Translations under genes and position numbers: made by a program
The notes under the pieces: model-generated
Told to the model about the DNA's origin: nothing
What the model saw: only the letters and a program-made list of their open reading frames with translations
Database searches by the model: none
In this document: in pieces, positions 1-9,334 of the stretch
How the letters are laid out: every line of letters begins with the position of its first letter
Numbering within the stretch: the first letter of the stretch is position 1
Source: Acidisoma sp965199065
Lineage (GTDB): Bacteria > Pseudomonadota > Alphaproteobacteria > Acetobacterales > Acetobacteraceae
Assembly: GCF_965199065.1 (NCBI RefSeq)
Contig: NZ_CBDAQN010000003.1
Location: forward strand, 1,488,001-1,552,000
Direction: 5' to 3'
DNA: 64,000 nucleotides

Positions 1-494
1 TTCTCGGCACGGCGCTGGTGCAGGGGATCATGCTGAGCCTAGGGCTCTGGCTCAGCGGCGTTCCCAATGCTGCGGCGCTGGCCTTGGCTGGAACGTTCTT
101 CTCCCTGGTGCCGGGCGGCGGCGCGCTGATCTGGGTTCCCGCCGCGATCTGGCTGCTGAGTTCGGGGGACGATGTCGCCGGTCTTGGACTCGCGGCGTGG
201 TGCGGCATCGGCATCTCCATCGCCGACAGCTTCGTGCGGCCCTGGTTCATCGCCCGCGGCGCGCACCTGCCCTTCATCCTGACGTTGCTCGGCGTGCTGG
301 GCGGCGCGCTGGCCTTCGGCATCCTCGGCGTGTTCCTCGGCCCGGTGCTCCTCGGCGTGGGCTTCATCCTGGCCGAGGAGTTTTCGCGCGGCGCACCGCT
401 GGCGCCGGCCGCGGAGATCCATGCGGTCCGGCTGGAGGAGCAGCGTCAGGCGGCGGAGACGATCGCCGCTCTCCGCCGCAGCCGGGAAGTCTAG
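1..494 (+). CDS. AI-2E family transporter, C-terminal part (truncated by window edge)
   Basis: The reading frame is open to the left edge (codons from base 3), so only about the last 163 residues of a roughly 350-residue membrane protein are present. What is visible is four to five hydrophobic segments with the family's glycine/proline-rich turn LVPGGGALIWVP and a later FLGPVLLG helix, then a short charged tail. This matches the PerM/YdiK (AI-2E transporter) family of inner-membrane exporters, whose substrates are mostly unknown. The stop codon overlaps the convergent frmA stop by four bases (CTAG). A GTG at base 18 is internal and should not be taken as the start. Confidence 0.8.
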   Translation, partial: LGTALVQGIMLSLGLWLSGVPNAAALALAGTFFSLVPGGGALIWVPAAIWLLSSGDDVAGLGLAAWCGIGISIADSFVRPWFIARGAHLPFILTLLGVLGGALAFGILGVFLGPVLLGVGFILAEEFSRGAPLAPAAEIHAVRLEEQRQAAETIAALRRSREV

Positions 495-1600
495 TAGGTT
501 ACCACCGTCCGGATCGACTCGCCGCGCTTCATCAGGCCGAAACCCTCGTTGATCTGCTCGAAGGGCAGAACATGGGTGATGAGGTCGTCGATGTTGATCT
601 TGCCGTCCATGTACCAGTCGACGATACGCGGCACGTCGGTCCGGCCCCTCGCGCCGCCGAAGGCCGTGCCGAGCCACTGCCGCCCGGTGACGAGCTGGAA
701 GGGGCGCGTGCTGATCTCGGCGCCCGCGGGCGCCACGCCGATGATGATCGACTTGCCCCAGCCGCGATGCGCGCACTCCAGAGCCTGCCGCATGACCTTC
801 ACATTGCCGATGCACTCGAAGCTGTAATCGGCGCCGCCCTTGGTCAGGCTCACGAGGTAAGGCACCAGATCGCCCTCGACCTCGCTCGGATTGACGTAGT
901 GGGTCATGCCGAACTTGGTCGCCATCTCGACGCGCCCGGGGTTGAGGTCGACCCCCACGATCATCTCGGCGCCCGCCAGCCGCGCGCCCTGCACGACGTT
1001 CAGCCCGATGCCGCCCAGCCCGAACACCACGACGCGGGCTCCAGGCTCGACCTTGGCCGTGTTGATGACGGCGCCGATGCCCGTGGTGACGCCGCAGCCG
1101 ATGTAGCAGACCTTGTCGAACGGCGCGTCCTCGCGGATTTTCGCCAGCGCGATCTCGGGCAAAACGGTGAAATTCGAGAAGGTCGAGGTCCCCATGTAGT
1201 GGTGGATCGGCTCGCCGCCGCTCGAGAAGCGGGAGGTGCCGTCCGGCATCAGCCCCTGACCCTGGGTCGAGCGGATCGCGACGCAGAGGTTCGTCTTGCG
1301 GCTGAGGCAGTATTCGCACTGCCGGCATTCCGGCGTGTAGAGCGGAATGACGTGGTCGCCCTTCTTCAGGCTGGTGACGCCCGCGCCGACATCGACCACG
1401 ACGCCCGCGCCCTCATGCCCGAGGATGGAGGGGAAAATCCCCTCGGGGTCCGCGCCCGACAGGGTGAACTCGTCGGTGTGGCAGATGCCGGTCGCCTTGA
1501 TCTCCACCAACACCTCGCCCGCGCGGGGGCCTTCCAGGTCGATGGTCTCCAGGCTCAGGGGCTGCGCCTTCGCGCGAGCCACGGCGGCACGGGTTTTCAA
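491..1600 (-). CDS. frmA: S-(hydroxymethyl)glutathione dehydrogenase / class III alcohol dehydrogenase
   Basis: Zinc, NAD-dependent medium-chain dehydrogenase that oxidises S-hydroxymethylglutathione in cytosolic formaldehyde detoxification. The 369 residues are the family's usual length. Catalytic zinc ligands are visible as Cys40 and His62 (GHEGAG), and the structural zinc set as Cys92, Cys95, Cys98 and Cys106, exactly the class III spacing. The Rossmann glycine motif GLGGIG lies near residue 195. No S-formylglutathione hydrolase (frmB) sits beside it in this window, so it is not in the common frmAB pair. Divergent or co-directional regulation cannot be read: mutY ends 11 bases upstream on the same strand. 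Confidence 0.95.
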   Translation of the reverse strand: MKTRAAVARAKAQPLSLETIDLEGPRAGEVLVEIKATGICHTDEFTLSGADPEGIFPSILGHEGAGVVVDVGAGVTSLKKGDHVIPLYTPECRQCEYCLSRKTNLCVAIRSTQGQGLMPDGTSRFSSGGEPIHHYMGTSTFSNFTVLPEIALAKIREDAPFDKVCYIGCGVTTGIGAVINTAKVEPGARVVVFGLGGIGLNVVQGARLAGAEMIVGVDLNPGRVEMATKFGMTHYVNPSEVEGDLVPYLVSLTKGGADYSFECIGNVKVMRQALECAHRGWGKSIIIGVAPAGAEISTRPFQLVTGRQWLGTAFGGARGRTDVPRIVDWYMDGKINIDDLITHVLPFEQINEGFGLMKRGESIRTVVTY

Positions 1601-1611
1601 TGCAATGCTCC

Positions 1612-2712
1612 CTAAACGAGAAGGTCAGACGACGGCACGGGATGCGCCGGGCTCGCCGTGTTTTCGCTCAAGGCGAGGCATTTGGCCATGAGGCTCGGCA
1701 AGGCCTGAGCCAGCAAATCTTCCGTGGGACAAAGAAAGCCGTCGCCCATCGCCTCCCTGGGGATGACCGGCAGCTGCGCCGCATAGACATCCAGCCAAAG
1801 CTCGAAATGCGTGAAGACGTGGCGGACGACGCCCCACTTGACCCACTCCGCTTGTGCCGGGGCCTCCGCCAGCGCATCCGGCCGTGCCCAGGGTTCCGCC
1901 CGCCATGCGGTGCCGGGTATTTCGATCATCCCGCCGAGCAGGCCACGCGGCGGCCGGCGCCGCAGCAGAACCTGCCCGGCGGCATCGCTCAGCCGGAAGT
2001 GGGCGCCATGGCGGCGAGGCCGCTCGGGCTTGGGCGCCTTTCGCGGCAGGGTCGCGGCGATTCCCAGCCGCTTCGCTGCGCATACTGTCTCCCACGGGCA
2101 GAGCGCACAGGCGGGTGCGGTCGGCGTGCAGAGCGTGGCGCCGAGGTCGAACAGCGCCTGCGCCGTGTCGGACGGTGCGGCCTGCGCTGACGCATCCTCG
2201 GCGAGCAGCGCCGCGCCGGCGCGGATCGCGGGCTTGGCGGCCGGCAGCGGCGTCTCGATCGCGAAAAGCCGGCTGACGACACGCTCGACATTGCCGTCGA
2301 CGGGGATTACCGGCAGGCCGAAGGCGATGGCGCCCACGGCGGCGGCGGTATAGTCGCCGATGCCGGGCAGGGCGCGCAGCCCCTCCACGCTCGACGGAAA
2401 GCCACCCAGAGCCACGACGGCGCGAGCGCAGGCGAGAAGGTTGCGAGCGCGGGCGTAGTAGCCGAGGCCCGCCCAGGCCGCCATGACAGCCCCGTCCTCG
2501 GCCGCCGCCAAGGCCGCCACCGTTGGAAACAGGCTGAGAAAACGTTCATAATAGGGGATGACGGCAGTGACCGTCGTCTGCTGTAGCATGATTTCGGAGA
2601 GCCACACCCGGTAGGGATCGGCGTCCTCGCCCGGCTTGGCCCGCCACGGCAGGCTGCGGCGATGGCGCGCATACCAGGCGAGCAGGCGCGCGATGGAGGG
2701 CCGGGACGGCAT
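1612..2712 (-). CDS. mutY: A/G-specific adenine DNA glycosylase
   Basis: Removes adenine mispaired with 8-oxoguanine in base-excision repair. From the chosen ATG (366 residues) the order is: SEIMLQQT with the catalytic Glu40, helix-hairpin-helix LPGIGDYTAAAV at about 115-126, catalytic Asp139 in PVDGNVERV, the [4Fe-4S] ligand set Cys195-x6-Cys202-x2-Cys205-x5-Cys211, then a NUDIX-like C-terminal domain for 8-oxoG recognition. An upstream ATG at 2775 would add 21 unconserved residues. With the start at 2712 the initiation codon shares two bases with the divergent DUF721 gene's most upstream conserved start, so one of the two starts may lie elsewhere. Confidence 0.95.
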   Translation of the reverse strand: MPSRPSIARLLAWYARHRRSLPWRAKPGEDADPYRVWLSEIMLQQTTVTAVIPYYERFLSLFPTVAALAAAEDGAVMAAWAGLGYYARARNLLACARAVVALGGFPSSVEGLRALPGIGDYTAAAVGAIAFGLPVIPVDGNVERVVSRLFAIETPLPAAKPAIRAGAALLAEDASAQAAPSDTAQALFDLGATLCTPTAPACALCPWETVCAAKRLGIAATLPRKAPKPERPRRHGAHFRLSDAAGQVLLRRRPPRGLLGGMIEIPGTAWRAEPWARPDALAEAPAQAEWVKWGVVRHVFTHFELWLDVYAAQLPVIPREAMGDGFLCPTEDLLAQALPSLMAKCLALSENTASPAHPVPSSDLLV

Positions 2713-3232
2713 GGCGGAAGACGAGATGAGAGAGGGCACGACACCCAGGATGCCGCCGGGGCCCTCCCGCGACAACCCACCGGATGCACCTCGGGCCTAC
2801 GGGCCGCGGGCAATCGGCGGGCTAATCACGCGGGTGACGAAGCCCGGCTTCAAGCGGCGGTCCCCGGCGACCAGCCAGATCATGACCGACTGGATCGAGA
2901 TCATGGGGCCCGACCTCGGCGGCCGCACCGTGCCGCAGAAGCTGTCCGCGGGCACCCTCACCATCGCCTGCGCCGGACCGGCGGCCATGGAGCTGCAGCA
3001 CTTCGCCCCCCAGCTCATCGCTCGCATCAATGGCCATGTCGGGGGGCATGGGGACAAGGCGCCGATCCAGCGCCTCCGATTCGTGCAGCAGAACACGCTG
3101 CCAAAAGCCGCCGTCGCGCCGGAACGGCCTCGCGCGGCTCCAAAACCACCACCCGCGATCGATCTCGAACCCGGCCCTGTCCGGGATGCCTTGATCCGTC
3201 TCGCCCAGGCTCTTCAGACCCGCAGAGAGTAA
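2711..3232 (+). CDS. DUF721 protein, DciA-like
   Basis: Small basic protein of 173 residues with a central DUF721 domain (about residues 35-120: the stretch from the conserved GL-I-RVTKPGFKRR region through the W-EIMGP motif to a LRFVQQNTLP segment). DUF721 proteins related to DciA load the replicative helicase in bacteria lacking DnaC/DnaI; that assignment for this one is by family, not shown here. The C-terminus is proline-rich and variable. Several ATG codons are in frame (2711, 2726, 2636); I use 2711, but no good ribosome-binding site is seen, and 2726 is equally possible. It is divergent to mutY and followed by the dsbA-smc pair, a common alphaproteobacterial neighbourhood. Confidence 0.75.
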   Translation: MAEDEMREGTTPRMPPGPSRDNPPDAPRAYGPRAIGGLITRVTKPGFKRRSPATSQIMTDWIEIMGPDLGGRTVPQKLSAGTLTIACAGPAAMELQHFAPQLIARINGHVGGHGDKAPIQRLRFVQQNTLPKAAVAPERPRAAPKPPPAIDLEPGPVRDALIRLAQALQTRRE

Positions 3233-3314
3233 CGCGCGCTCCTCGCCGCAATACAAATATCGACAGCTAGTTGCCCCATCTGCTAACGACCACCAGATAT
3301 TGAAGGTAGCGTAG

Positions 3315-3932
3315 ATGATCTCTCGCCGATTCTTTATGACAACGGGTGCCGCCGCCCTTGGTGTCGCGACCGTCCCGGTCCTCGGCTTCGCCGCCGATGC
3401 CGCCCCACCGGCGACCGAAGGGCCCCGCTTCATCGGCTCGCCGACGGCGCCCGCAACGGTAGAGGAGTTCTTCTCCCTCACCTGCACCCATTGCGCGCAT
3501 TTCTCGAACACGACGATGCCGGACGTGATGACGAAGCTCATCAACACCGGGAAGCTGCGGATCGTCTACCACGACTTCCCGCTGGATGCCGTGGCGCTGG
3601 AGGCGGCGATGATCGCCCGGTACCTGCCGCCGGCGCAGTATTTCCCGTTTTGCAGCGCCCTGTTCGCCAGCCAGGACAGCTGGGCCTTCGCGCCCGGCAT
3701 CAACTATACGGACCAGCTCTGGAAGATGGCCGCACTTGCCGGCATGAGCCGCCCGACCTTCGACCGCGCCATCGCCGACAACGGCCTCAAGACCTGGATC
3801 CAGACGCAGCAGGTCGCCGACGAGAAGAAGTACAATATCGACGCCACGCCCAGCTTCCTCATCAACGGCAAGATCCAGGCGGGCGACATGGACTACAATT
3901 CGTTCGTCTCCGCGATCGGTCTGACTGGATAA
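3315..3932 (+). CDS. DsbA-family thiol:disulfide oxidoreductase
   Basis: Periplasmic thioredoxin-fold protein of 205 residues. The N-terminus (SRRFFM then a hydrophobic run ending at GFAADA) looks like a twin-arginine or Sec export signal. The redox motif is Cys57-Thr-His-Cys60, preceded by EFFSLT, and the cis-proline loop is seen in DATPSFLING near residue 177. Family role: introduces disulfide bonds in exported proteins. An AAGG ribosome-binding site precedes the ATG. The stop codon TAA overlaps the smc start (TAATG), so the two are translationally coupled; whether the pairing has functional meaning is unknown. Confidence 0.88.
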   Translation: MISRRFFMTTGAAALGVATVPVLGFAADAAPPATEGPRFIGSPTAPATVEEFFSLTCTHCAHFSNTTMPDVMTKLINTGKLRIVYHDFPLDAVALEAAMIARYLPPAQYFPFCSALFASQDSWAFAPGINYTDQLWKMAALAGMSRPTFDRAIADNGLKTWIQTQQVADEKKYNIDATPSFLINGKIQAGDMDYNSFVSAIGLTG

Positions 3933-6900
3933 TGGCGGCCCGGCTCGCCCGGCTCCGCATCGCGGGCTTCAAGAGCTTCGCCGATACGACCAGCCTGGAC
4001 ATCCTGCCGGGCCTCACCGGCATCATCGGGCCGAACGGCTGCGGCAAATCCAACATCGTCGAGGCGCTGCGCTGGGCAATGGGTGAGGGCAGCGCCCGCT
4101 CCCTTCGCGGCGGCGAGATGGACGACATCATCTTCGCCGGCACGACAGGCCGCCCCTCGCGCAACATCGCCGAGGTGACGGTGACGCTGGAGGAGGCGGC
4201 GGGCATCGTGCCGCCGCCCCATCACGAACAGTCAGAGCTTGAAATCACCCGCAAGATCGAGCGCGGGGCCGGCAGCAACTACCGCGTCAATGGCCGCGAG
4301 GTGCGGGCGCGGGACGTGCAGACGCTGTTCGCCGATCTCGCCAGCGGTGCCCGCAGCTGCGCGATGGTCGGCCAGGGCCGCGTCGCCGCCATCGTCGGCG
4401 CGAAGCCCGAGGAACGCCGACAGATACTGGAGGAGGCCGCCGGCATTTCCGGTCTCTCCGCCCGGCGGCATGAGGCCGAGCTCAAGCTCCGGGCAACCGA
4501 GGCCAACCTGCAGCGCGCGGAGGACCTGCGCGGACAGGTGGAGGCCCAGCTTCAGGGCCTGCAGCGGCAGGCGCGGCAGGCGGCACGCTACCGGAACATC
4601 TCCGGGCTCATCCGTGCCGCCGAGGCCGAATTCCTCGCCATCCAATATGCCCGCACGGAGCGGAACCGTGCCGGGGCCCATGCGGCGCTGGCAGCCGCGC
4701 GGTCCGCTGTCGCCGAGGCTGCCCAAGCTGTGCGTGCAGCCGAACAGTCGCATGGCGGCAGCGACGGGATCGTGCCCCCGCTGCGCGCGGCCGAGGCGGA
4801 TGCCCGCACGGCGCTGGAGCGTCAGCGCGTCGCCGCCGAGCAGCTTGCCGGCGAGGAGGCCCGTGCCCGCGCCGCCATTGGCGCCGCCACCCAGCGGCTG
4901 GAGCAGGCCAAACGCGACCTCGACCGGGCGCGGGCGATGATGCGGGACGCGGCCGAGGCCGAGCAGCGGCTGGGCGCGGAAGACGCCACTCTCGCAGCGG
5001 CGGAAACAGAATCCGCAGGCCGCCTGACCGCCGCCTTGGCCGCCATGAACCAGGCCGCTGAGGCCGCCCGCGCCGCCGAGGCCGCCTCGCAACAGGCGGT
5101 GGAGCGCAACGCCGGCCTTGCCGCGCAGAGCCAGGCGCTCACCCAGCGCCTCACGCAGGCCGAACAGCGCACCAGGCGGCTCGCCGAGCAGGTGACGCGG
5201 CTCATCGCCGACCGGGACCGTCTGGCCGCCGATCTCGTTTCGCCCGAAAAGATGGAGGAGGCCCGCGCGGCCGTCGCCGCCGCCGAGGCTGCCCGGCAGG
5301 ATGCGGCGACGCGGATGGAGACGGCGGAGCGTGGCCGGGTCGCGGCGCAGGCCGCCCTCGCCGCGGCCCGCGACCGTGCCAACACGACCGAGGCGTCCGC
5401 CACGAAACTACGGGCTGAAATTCGTGCCCTCAGCGAGGTGCTGAGTGTCGGCGGCAGCCAGACCGGCCCGGAAATGGTGGACGTGCTGACCGTGCCTGCC
5501 GGGCTGGAGGCTGCTCTCGGAGCCGCACTGGGCGAAGAACTCAGCGCCTCGACCGATGCGGATGCGGCGCGGCATTGGCGCGAACTTCCGTCGCTAGAGG
5601 GTGGGACCACACTTCCCGGGGGCTGCACGCCGCTGAACAGCCTCGTCCAGGGGCCGCCCGCACTGGCGCGCACCCTGTCGCAAATCGCCGTAGCCCCCGC
5701 CGAAGCCGCGCCCGACCTGCAGGCGCAGCTTCGGCCCGGTCAGACGATCGTCTCGGAGGCCGGCGGTGTCTGGCGCTGGGACGGCTATACGATCCGCGCC
5801 GGCACGCCAACGCCCGCGACCGTGCGGCTCACCCAGCGCAACCGCCTGCGAAAGCTGCGGGACGAGGGCGCCAGAGCCGATGCCGCCGCCGCCGCCGCGC
5901 GGGCAGTTCAGGAGGCGGCGCAAGCTGCCGATCGCGCCGGCCTTGCCGAGGAACAGGCCGCCCGTAACGCCCGGCGTGACGCCGAGCAGGCCGCCGAGCG
6001 GCTCCGGCAAACGGCGACCGCGCTCGCCGCCCGTGCCGCCGCGGCCGAGGCGCGACTATCGGGTGTCGCCGCGCAGCTAGCCACGGCCGAACCGGAGCGG
6101 ACGGAGGCGGAGGCGGCGCTCACAGCGGTCCGTGCCGAGGCCATCGCTCTGCCCGACCTCACCGCCATGCGCGCCGAGGTCGAGGCGACGAGGGCGGCGC
6201 TGGGACTGGCCCGGCGCGAGGAGAGCGAGAGCCGCACCCGGCATGACGGGCTGGTGCGCGACATCGCCGCACGCACGCAGCGCCGGCAGGCCTTGGCGCG
6301 CGAACGGGAGAGCTGGGCCGAGCGGGCGGAGTCGGCTTCCGCTCACATCGCCGACCTGGAACAGCGCCAGACGGAGGCCGCAGCCGAACACGCGGCGGTT
6401 GTCGCCATCCCGGAGCGGCTCGCAGGCGAGCGCGCCGCGCAGGCGGCACTGCTCGCCGAGGCGGAGACGGCCCACAGAAACGCCGCCGCCCGCCTTTCGC
6501 AGGCCGAGACGGAGGCCCGCGCTGCCGAAAGGGCCTCTCGGGCCGCAGAGACCGCGCAGGTCCTGGCACGGGAGGCGATGCTCCGCGCCGAGGGCGCCGT
6601 CGCCCAGGCCGATCACGCCTGGGGCACCGTCGCCGAACGGGTGCTTGAACGGCTCGGCGCCAATCCGGAGTTTCCGGAGATCGCCGACGAGCCGACAGTA
6701 GAGGCCGAGGAGAAGGCCCGCCGCCGCTTCGACCGCCTGACGAAGGAGCGGGACGAGATGGGGCCGGTCAACCTCCGGGCCGAGATCGAGGCCGAGGAAC
6801 TGTCACGCCAGATCGCGCTCATCGACGGCGAAAAGGGCGATCTGGTCGCGGCCATCGCGAAGCTGCGGGGCTCCGTCGGCCACCTCAACCGCGAGGGCCG

Positions 6901-7402
6901 GGAGCGGCTGGCGACCGTCTTCACGGAGATCGACAAGCATTTCCAGGCGCTTTACACGCGGATGTTCGGTGGCGGCCGGGCGCATCTGGCCCTGGTCGGG
7001 TCGGATGACCCTCTCGAGGCCGGGCTCGAGATCTACGCCCAGCCGCCGGGTAAGAAGCTCGCGACGCTCTCGCTCCTGTCGGGCGGCGAGCAGGCGCTGA
7101 CGGCGCTCTCGCTGATCTTCGCGGTGTTCCGCTGCAACCCGGCGCCGCTGGCGGTGCTCGACGAGGTCGACGCGCCGCTGGACGATGCCAACGTCGAGCG
7201 GCTCTGCACCCTGCTGAACGACGTGGTGCGGGAAACCGGCACGCGCTTCCTCGTCGTCACCCACCATCACCACACGATGGCGCGCATGGACCGGCTCTAT
7301 GGCGTCACCATGATGGAGCGCGGCGTTTCGCGCCTGCTCTCGGTCGATCTCCATCGTGCGGTCGCCATGACGGAGAATGCGCCGCGCATGGCGGCCGAGT
7401 AG
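3932..7402 (+). CDS. smc: chromosome segregation protein SMC
   Basis: Condensin ATPase of 1156 residues that compacts and segregates the chromosome with ScpA and ScpB. Walker A GPNGCGKS is at residues 33-40; the two long Ala/Glu/Arg-rich coiled coils flank a hinge at about 500-640; the ABC signature LSGGEQ is near 1048 and Walker B AVLDEVD near 1074, followed by the D-loop and a His-rich switch (THHHHTMAR). The start is set by the conserved N-terminus MAARLARLRIAGFKSF and overlaps the dsbA stop by one base; the frame is open further upstream but lacks homology. A candidate scpA partner is encoded at 22.3 kb on the other strand. Confidence 0.96.
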   Translation: MAARLARLRIAGFKSFADTTSLDILPGLTGIIGPNGCGKSNIVEALRWAMGEGSARSLRGGEMDDIIFAGTTGRPSRNIAEVTVTLEEAAGIVPPPHHEQSELEITRKIERGAGSNYRVNGREVRARDVQTLFADLASGARSCAMVGQGRVAAIVGAKPEERRQILEEAAGISGLSARRHEAELKLRATEANLQRAEDLRGQVEAQLQGLQRQARQAARYRNISGLIRAAEAEFLAIQYARTERNRAGAHAALAAARSAVAEAAQAVRAAEQSHGGSDGIVPPLRAAEADARTALERQRVAAEQLAGEEARARAAIGAATQRLEQAKRDLDRARAMMRDAAEAEQRLGAEDATLAAAETESAGRLTAALAAMNQAAEAARAAEAASQQAVERNAGLAAQSQALTQRLTQAEQRTRRLAEQVTRLIADRDRLAADLVSPEKMEEARAAVAAAEAARQDAATRMETAERGRVAAQAALAAARDRANTTEASATKLRAEIRALSEVLSVGGSQTGPEMVDVLTVPAGLEAALGAALGEELSASTDADAARHWRELPSLEGGTTLPGGCTPLNSLVQGPPALARTLSQIAVAPAEAAPDLQAQLRPGQTIVSEAGGVWRWDGYTIRAGTPTPATVRLTQRNRLRKLRDEGARADAAAAAARAVQEAAQAADRAGLAEEQAARNARRDAEQAAERLRQTATALAARAAAAEARLSGVAAQLATAEPERTEAEAALTAVRAEAIALPDLTAMRAEVEATRAALGLARREESESRTRHDGLVRDIAARTQRRQALARERESWAERAESASAHIADLEQRQTEAAAEHAAVVAIPERLAGERAAQAALLAEAETAHRNAAARLSQAETEARAAERASRAAETAQVLAREAMLRAEGAVAQADHAWGTVAERVLERLGANPEFPEIADEPTVEAEEKARRRFDRLTKERDEMGPVNLRAEIEAEELSRQIALIDGEKGDLVAAIAKLRGSVGHLNREGRERLATVFTEIDKHFQALYTRMFGGGRAHLALVGSDDPLEAGLEIYAQPPGKKLATLSLLSGGEQALTALSLIFAVFRCNPAPLAVLDEVDAPLDDANVERLCTLLNDVVRETGTRFLVVTHHHHTMARMDRLYGVTMMERGVSRLLSVDLHRAVAMTENAPRMAAE

Positions 7403-7482
7403 CCGCATGGTGCGGCCCGGCCCGTTGATCCCTCGGAGGCCCGTGCTATCAGTGCCCGCCGCCAGACTTAGGGAACGGGCCA

Positions 7483-8319
7483 ATGACTGACACCACGGAC
7501 ACCAACACGATCGGCACCGCCCCGGACAACGTCGGCGCCACCCACGGCGCGGAGGCGACGCAGAACGCCGAGACGCACCACCTTCCCGGCCCTCTGCCCG
7601 AAGCCGTGATCCTCCAGCCCGCCGAGACGGTGCATCAGTCCCTGGTCGAGGAACACGCCCCGGCCACCGAGGAGCCGACGGTCGGCGAAGCCCTGATCGC
7701 CGCCGATCTCGCGGAGCCGCCGCCGAAGGTCTTCCCCTACGACCTGGAAAGTCCCGAACTCGCGCGCGCCTTCCTCCATGCCCGGACCCCGCGCGCCTGG
7801 ACGGACCGGCCGGTCGACGAGGAAACGTTCCGCCACCTCTACGATCTGGTGAAGCTCGGGCCGACCTCGGCCAATTCCTCCCCGGCGCGCTATGTCTTCA
7901 TCCGCAGCCAGGAGGCAAAGGACCGCCTGCGCCCGGCGCTGAACCCCGGCAACGTCGCGCCGATCATGGCGGCGCCGGCAACCGTGATCGTCGCCTACGA
8001 CCCGTCCTTCTATGACTATCTGCCGCGCCTCTATCCGCAGGCGGATGCGCGGTCCTGGTTCGCGTGGAACGACGAGTTCTCGCAGGAGACCGCGATCCGC
8101 AACAGCAGCCTGCAGGGTGGCTATCTTCTCCTGGCCGCGCGCCTGCTCGGGCTCGACTGCTGGCCCATGTCGGGCTTCGACAACGCGCGGGTCGATCAGG
8201 TCTTTCTGGATGGGCGGGGATGGCGGTCGAACTTCCTGGTCAGCCTCGGCTATGCCGAGCCGGTGGAGGCCCCGCGCAATCCGCGTCTCGCCTTCGAGGA
8301 AATCTGCGAGGTCATCTGA
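7483..8319 (+). CDS. RutE-like nitroreductase-family protein (malonic semialdehyde reductase type)
   Basis: FMN/NAD(P)H nitroreductase fold of 278 residues. Residues about 85-278 follow the RutE/HadB subgroup: a P-T-S-A-N-S-S-P-A-R-like flavin-binding segment, a SSLQGGYLLLAARLLGLDCWPMSGFD stretch in shortened form, and a C-terminal SLGYAEP motif. In pyrimidine catabolism RutE reduces malonic semialdehyde, but no other rut gene is nearby, so the substrate is open. The first about 82 residues are a low-complexity Thr/Glu/Ala/Pro-rich extension that the family lacks; an internal start near residue 85 is possible but no ATG lies there. Confidence 0.82.
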   Translation: MTDTTDTNTIGTAPDNVGATHGAEATQNAETHHLPGPLPEAVILQPAETVHQSLVEEHAPATEEPTVGEALIAADLAEPPPKVFPYDLESPELARAFLHARTPRAWTDRPVDEETFRHLYDLVKLGPTSANSSPARYVFIRSQEAKDRLRPALNPGNVAPIMAAPATVIVAYDPSFYDYLPRLYPQADARSWFAWNDEFSQETAIRNSSLQGGYLLLAARLLGLDCWPMSGFDNARVDQVFLDGRGWRSNFLVSLGYAEPVEAPRNPRLAFEEICEVI

Positions 8320-8397
8320 GGTGACGCCACTCCAAGGGTTAAGATGCATAGCGGCTCGCCCATTGGCCCGCTCACCGGCCTATGCTAGCCCCCAACC

Positions 8398-8847
8398 ATG
8401 AGCCTTCCCCTTATCGCCGTGCTGAACGGCCCCAACCTCAACATGCTCGGTCTCCGTCAACCCGAGGTTTATGGGGCGGCGACGCTGGACGACGTCGAGC
8501 AGCTCTGTGCCGAAACCGCGGAAGGCCTGGCGCTCGCCATCGATTTCCGCCAGACGAATAGCGAAGGCGAACTCATCTCCTGGATCCATGAATGCCGCGG
8601 GCGCGCCAGCGGCATTGTGATCAATCCAGCCGGACTCAGTCACACATCCGTGTCTTTGATGGACGCCCTGCTGGCCGCCGAGCTTCCGGTGGTGGAAGTT
8701 CATATCTCCAACATTCACCGCCGGGAGGAATTCCGGCATCACTCCTACATCTCGAGAATCGCAACGGGTGTGCTGTGCGGATTCGGAACACATGGTTACG
8801 CCCTGGCTTTGATCGCGATGGCGCGGATACTGGAGGGCGGCCTATGA
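8398..8847 (+). CDS. aroQ: type II 3-dehydroquinate dehydratase
   Basis: Converts 3-dehydroquinate to 3-dehydroshikimate in the shikimate pathway, as a dodecamer in the cytosol. The 149 residues show the family motifs in order: NGPNLNMLGLRQPEVYG at the N-terminus (with the flexible-loop Arg and catalytic Tyr), NPAGLSHTSVSL in the middle and EVHISNIHRREEFRHHS with the catalytic His. It overlaps accB by four bases (ATGA), giving a translationally coupled aroQ-accB-accC operon, an arrangement known from other proteobacteria. Confidence 0.96.
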   Translation: MSLPLIAVLNGPNLNMLGLRQPEVYGAATLDDVEQLCAETAEGLALAIDFRQTNSEGELISWIHECRGRASGIVINPAGLSHTSVSLMDALLAAELPVVEVHISNIHRREEFRHHSYISRIATGVLCGFGTHGYALALIAMARILEGGL

Positions 8848-9326
8848 GCCGGCTGTCGTTCGACCCGGAAGACATTCGCGAACTCGCGGCCATCCTGGAT
8901 GAGACCGGGCTCAGCGAGATCGAGATCGCCGAGAAGGACCGGCGGATCCGCATCGTCCGCTCGCCGGCGCCCGTGGGCTTTGCGATGCCATACCAGGAGG
9001 CGGCGGGACATGCCCTTGCAGCCGCTCCGAGCCCGGCTGCCGCCCCCGTTGCCGTCATCGCGCCGGTGCGCGCCGAGCCCGACGCCTCTCATCCGGGCGC
9101 CGTTCCGAGCCCCATGGTGGGCGTCGCCTATCTTTCGCCGGACCCCGAGAGCCCGAATTTCGTGTCCGTCGGCCAGCGGGTCGAGGTCGGGCAGACGCTG
9201 ATGCTCATCGAGGCGATGAAGACCTTCAATCAGATCAAAGCTCCGCGTGCCGGCATCGTGTCCCGCATCATCGTCGGCAACGCCACCCCGGTCGAGTTCG
9301 GCGAAGTCCTGATGATTCTGGACTGA
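8844..9326 (+). CDS. accB: biotin carboxyl carrier protein of acetyl-CoA carboxylase
   Basis: Carries the biotin that AccC carboxylates and the carboxyltransferase uses to make malonyl-CoA. The 160 residues have an N-terminal helical part (DPEDIRELAAILDETGLSEIEI), a Pro/Ala-rich linker at about 55-85 and a C-terminal biotinyl domain with the biotin-attachment lysine in EAMKTF near residue 126. The start is fixed by the ATGA overlap with aroQ. accC follows after eight bases. Confidence 0.95.
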   Translation: MSRLSFDPEDIRELAAILDETGLSEIEIAEKDRRIRIVRSPAPVGFAMPYQEAAGHALAAAPSPAAAPVAVIAPVRAEPDASHPGAVPSPMVGVAYLSPDPESPNFVSVGQRVEVGQTLMLIEAMKTFNQIKAPRAGIVSRIIVGNATPVEFGEVLMILD

Positions 9327-9334
9327 CCCCGGTC

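Noticed and set aside
3491..3931. Long N-terminal extension of the smc frame over the dsbA gene
   Set aside because: The stretch is the out-of-frame shadow of dsbA, and the conserved SMC N-terminus begins at the ATG at 3932.
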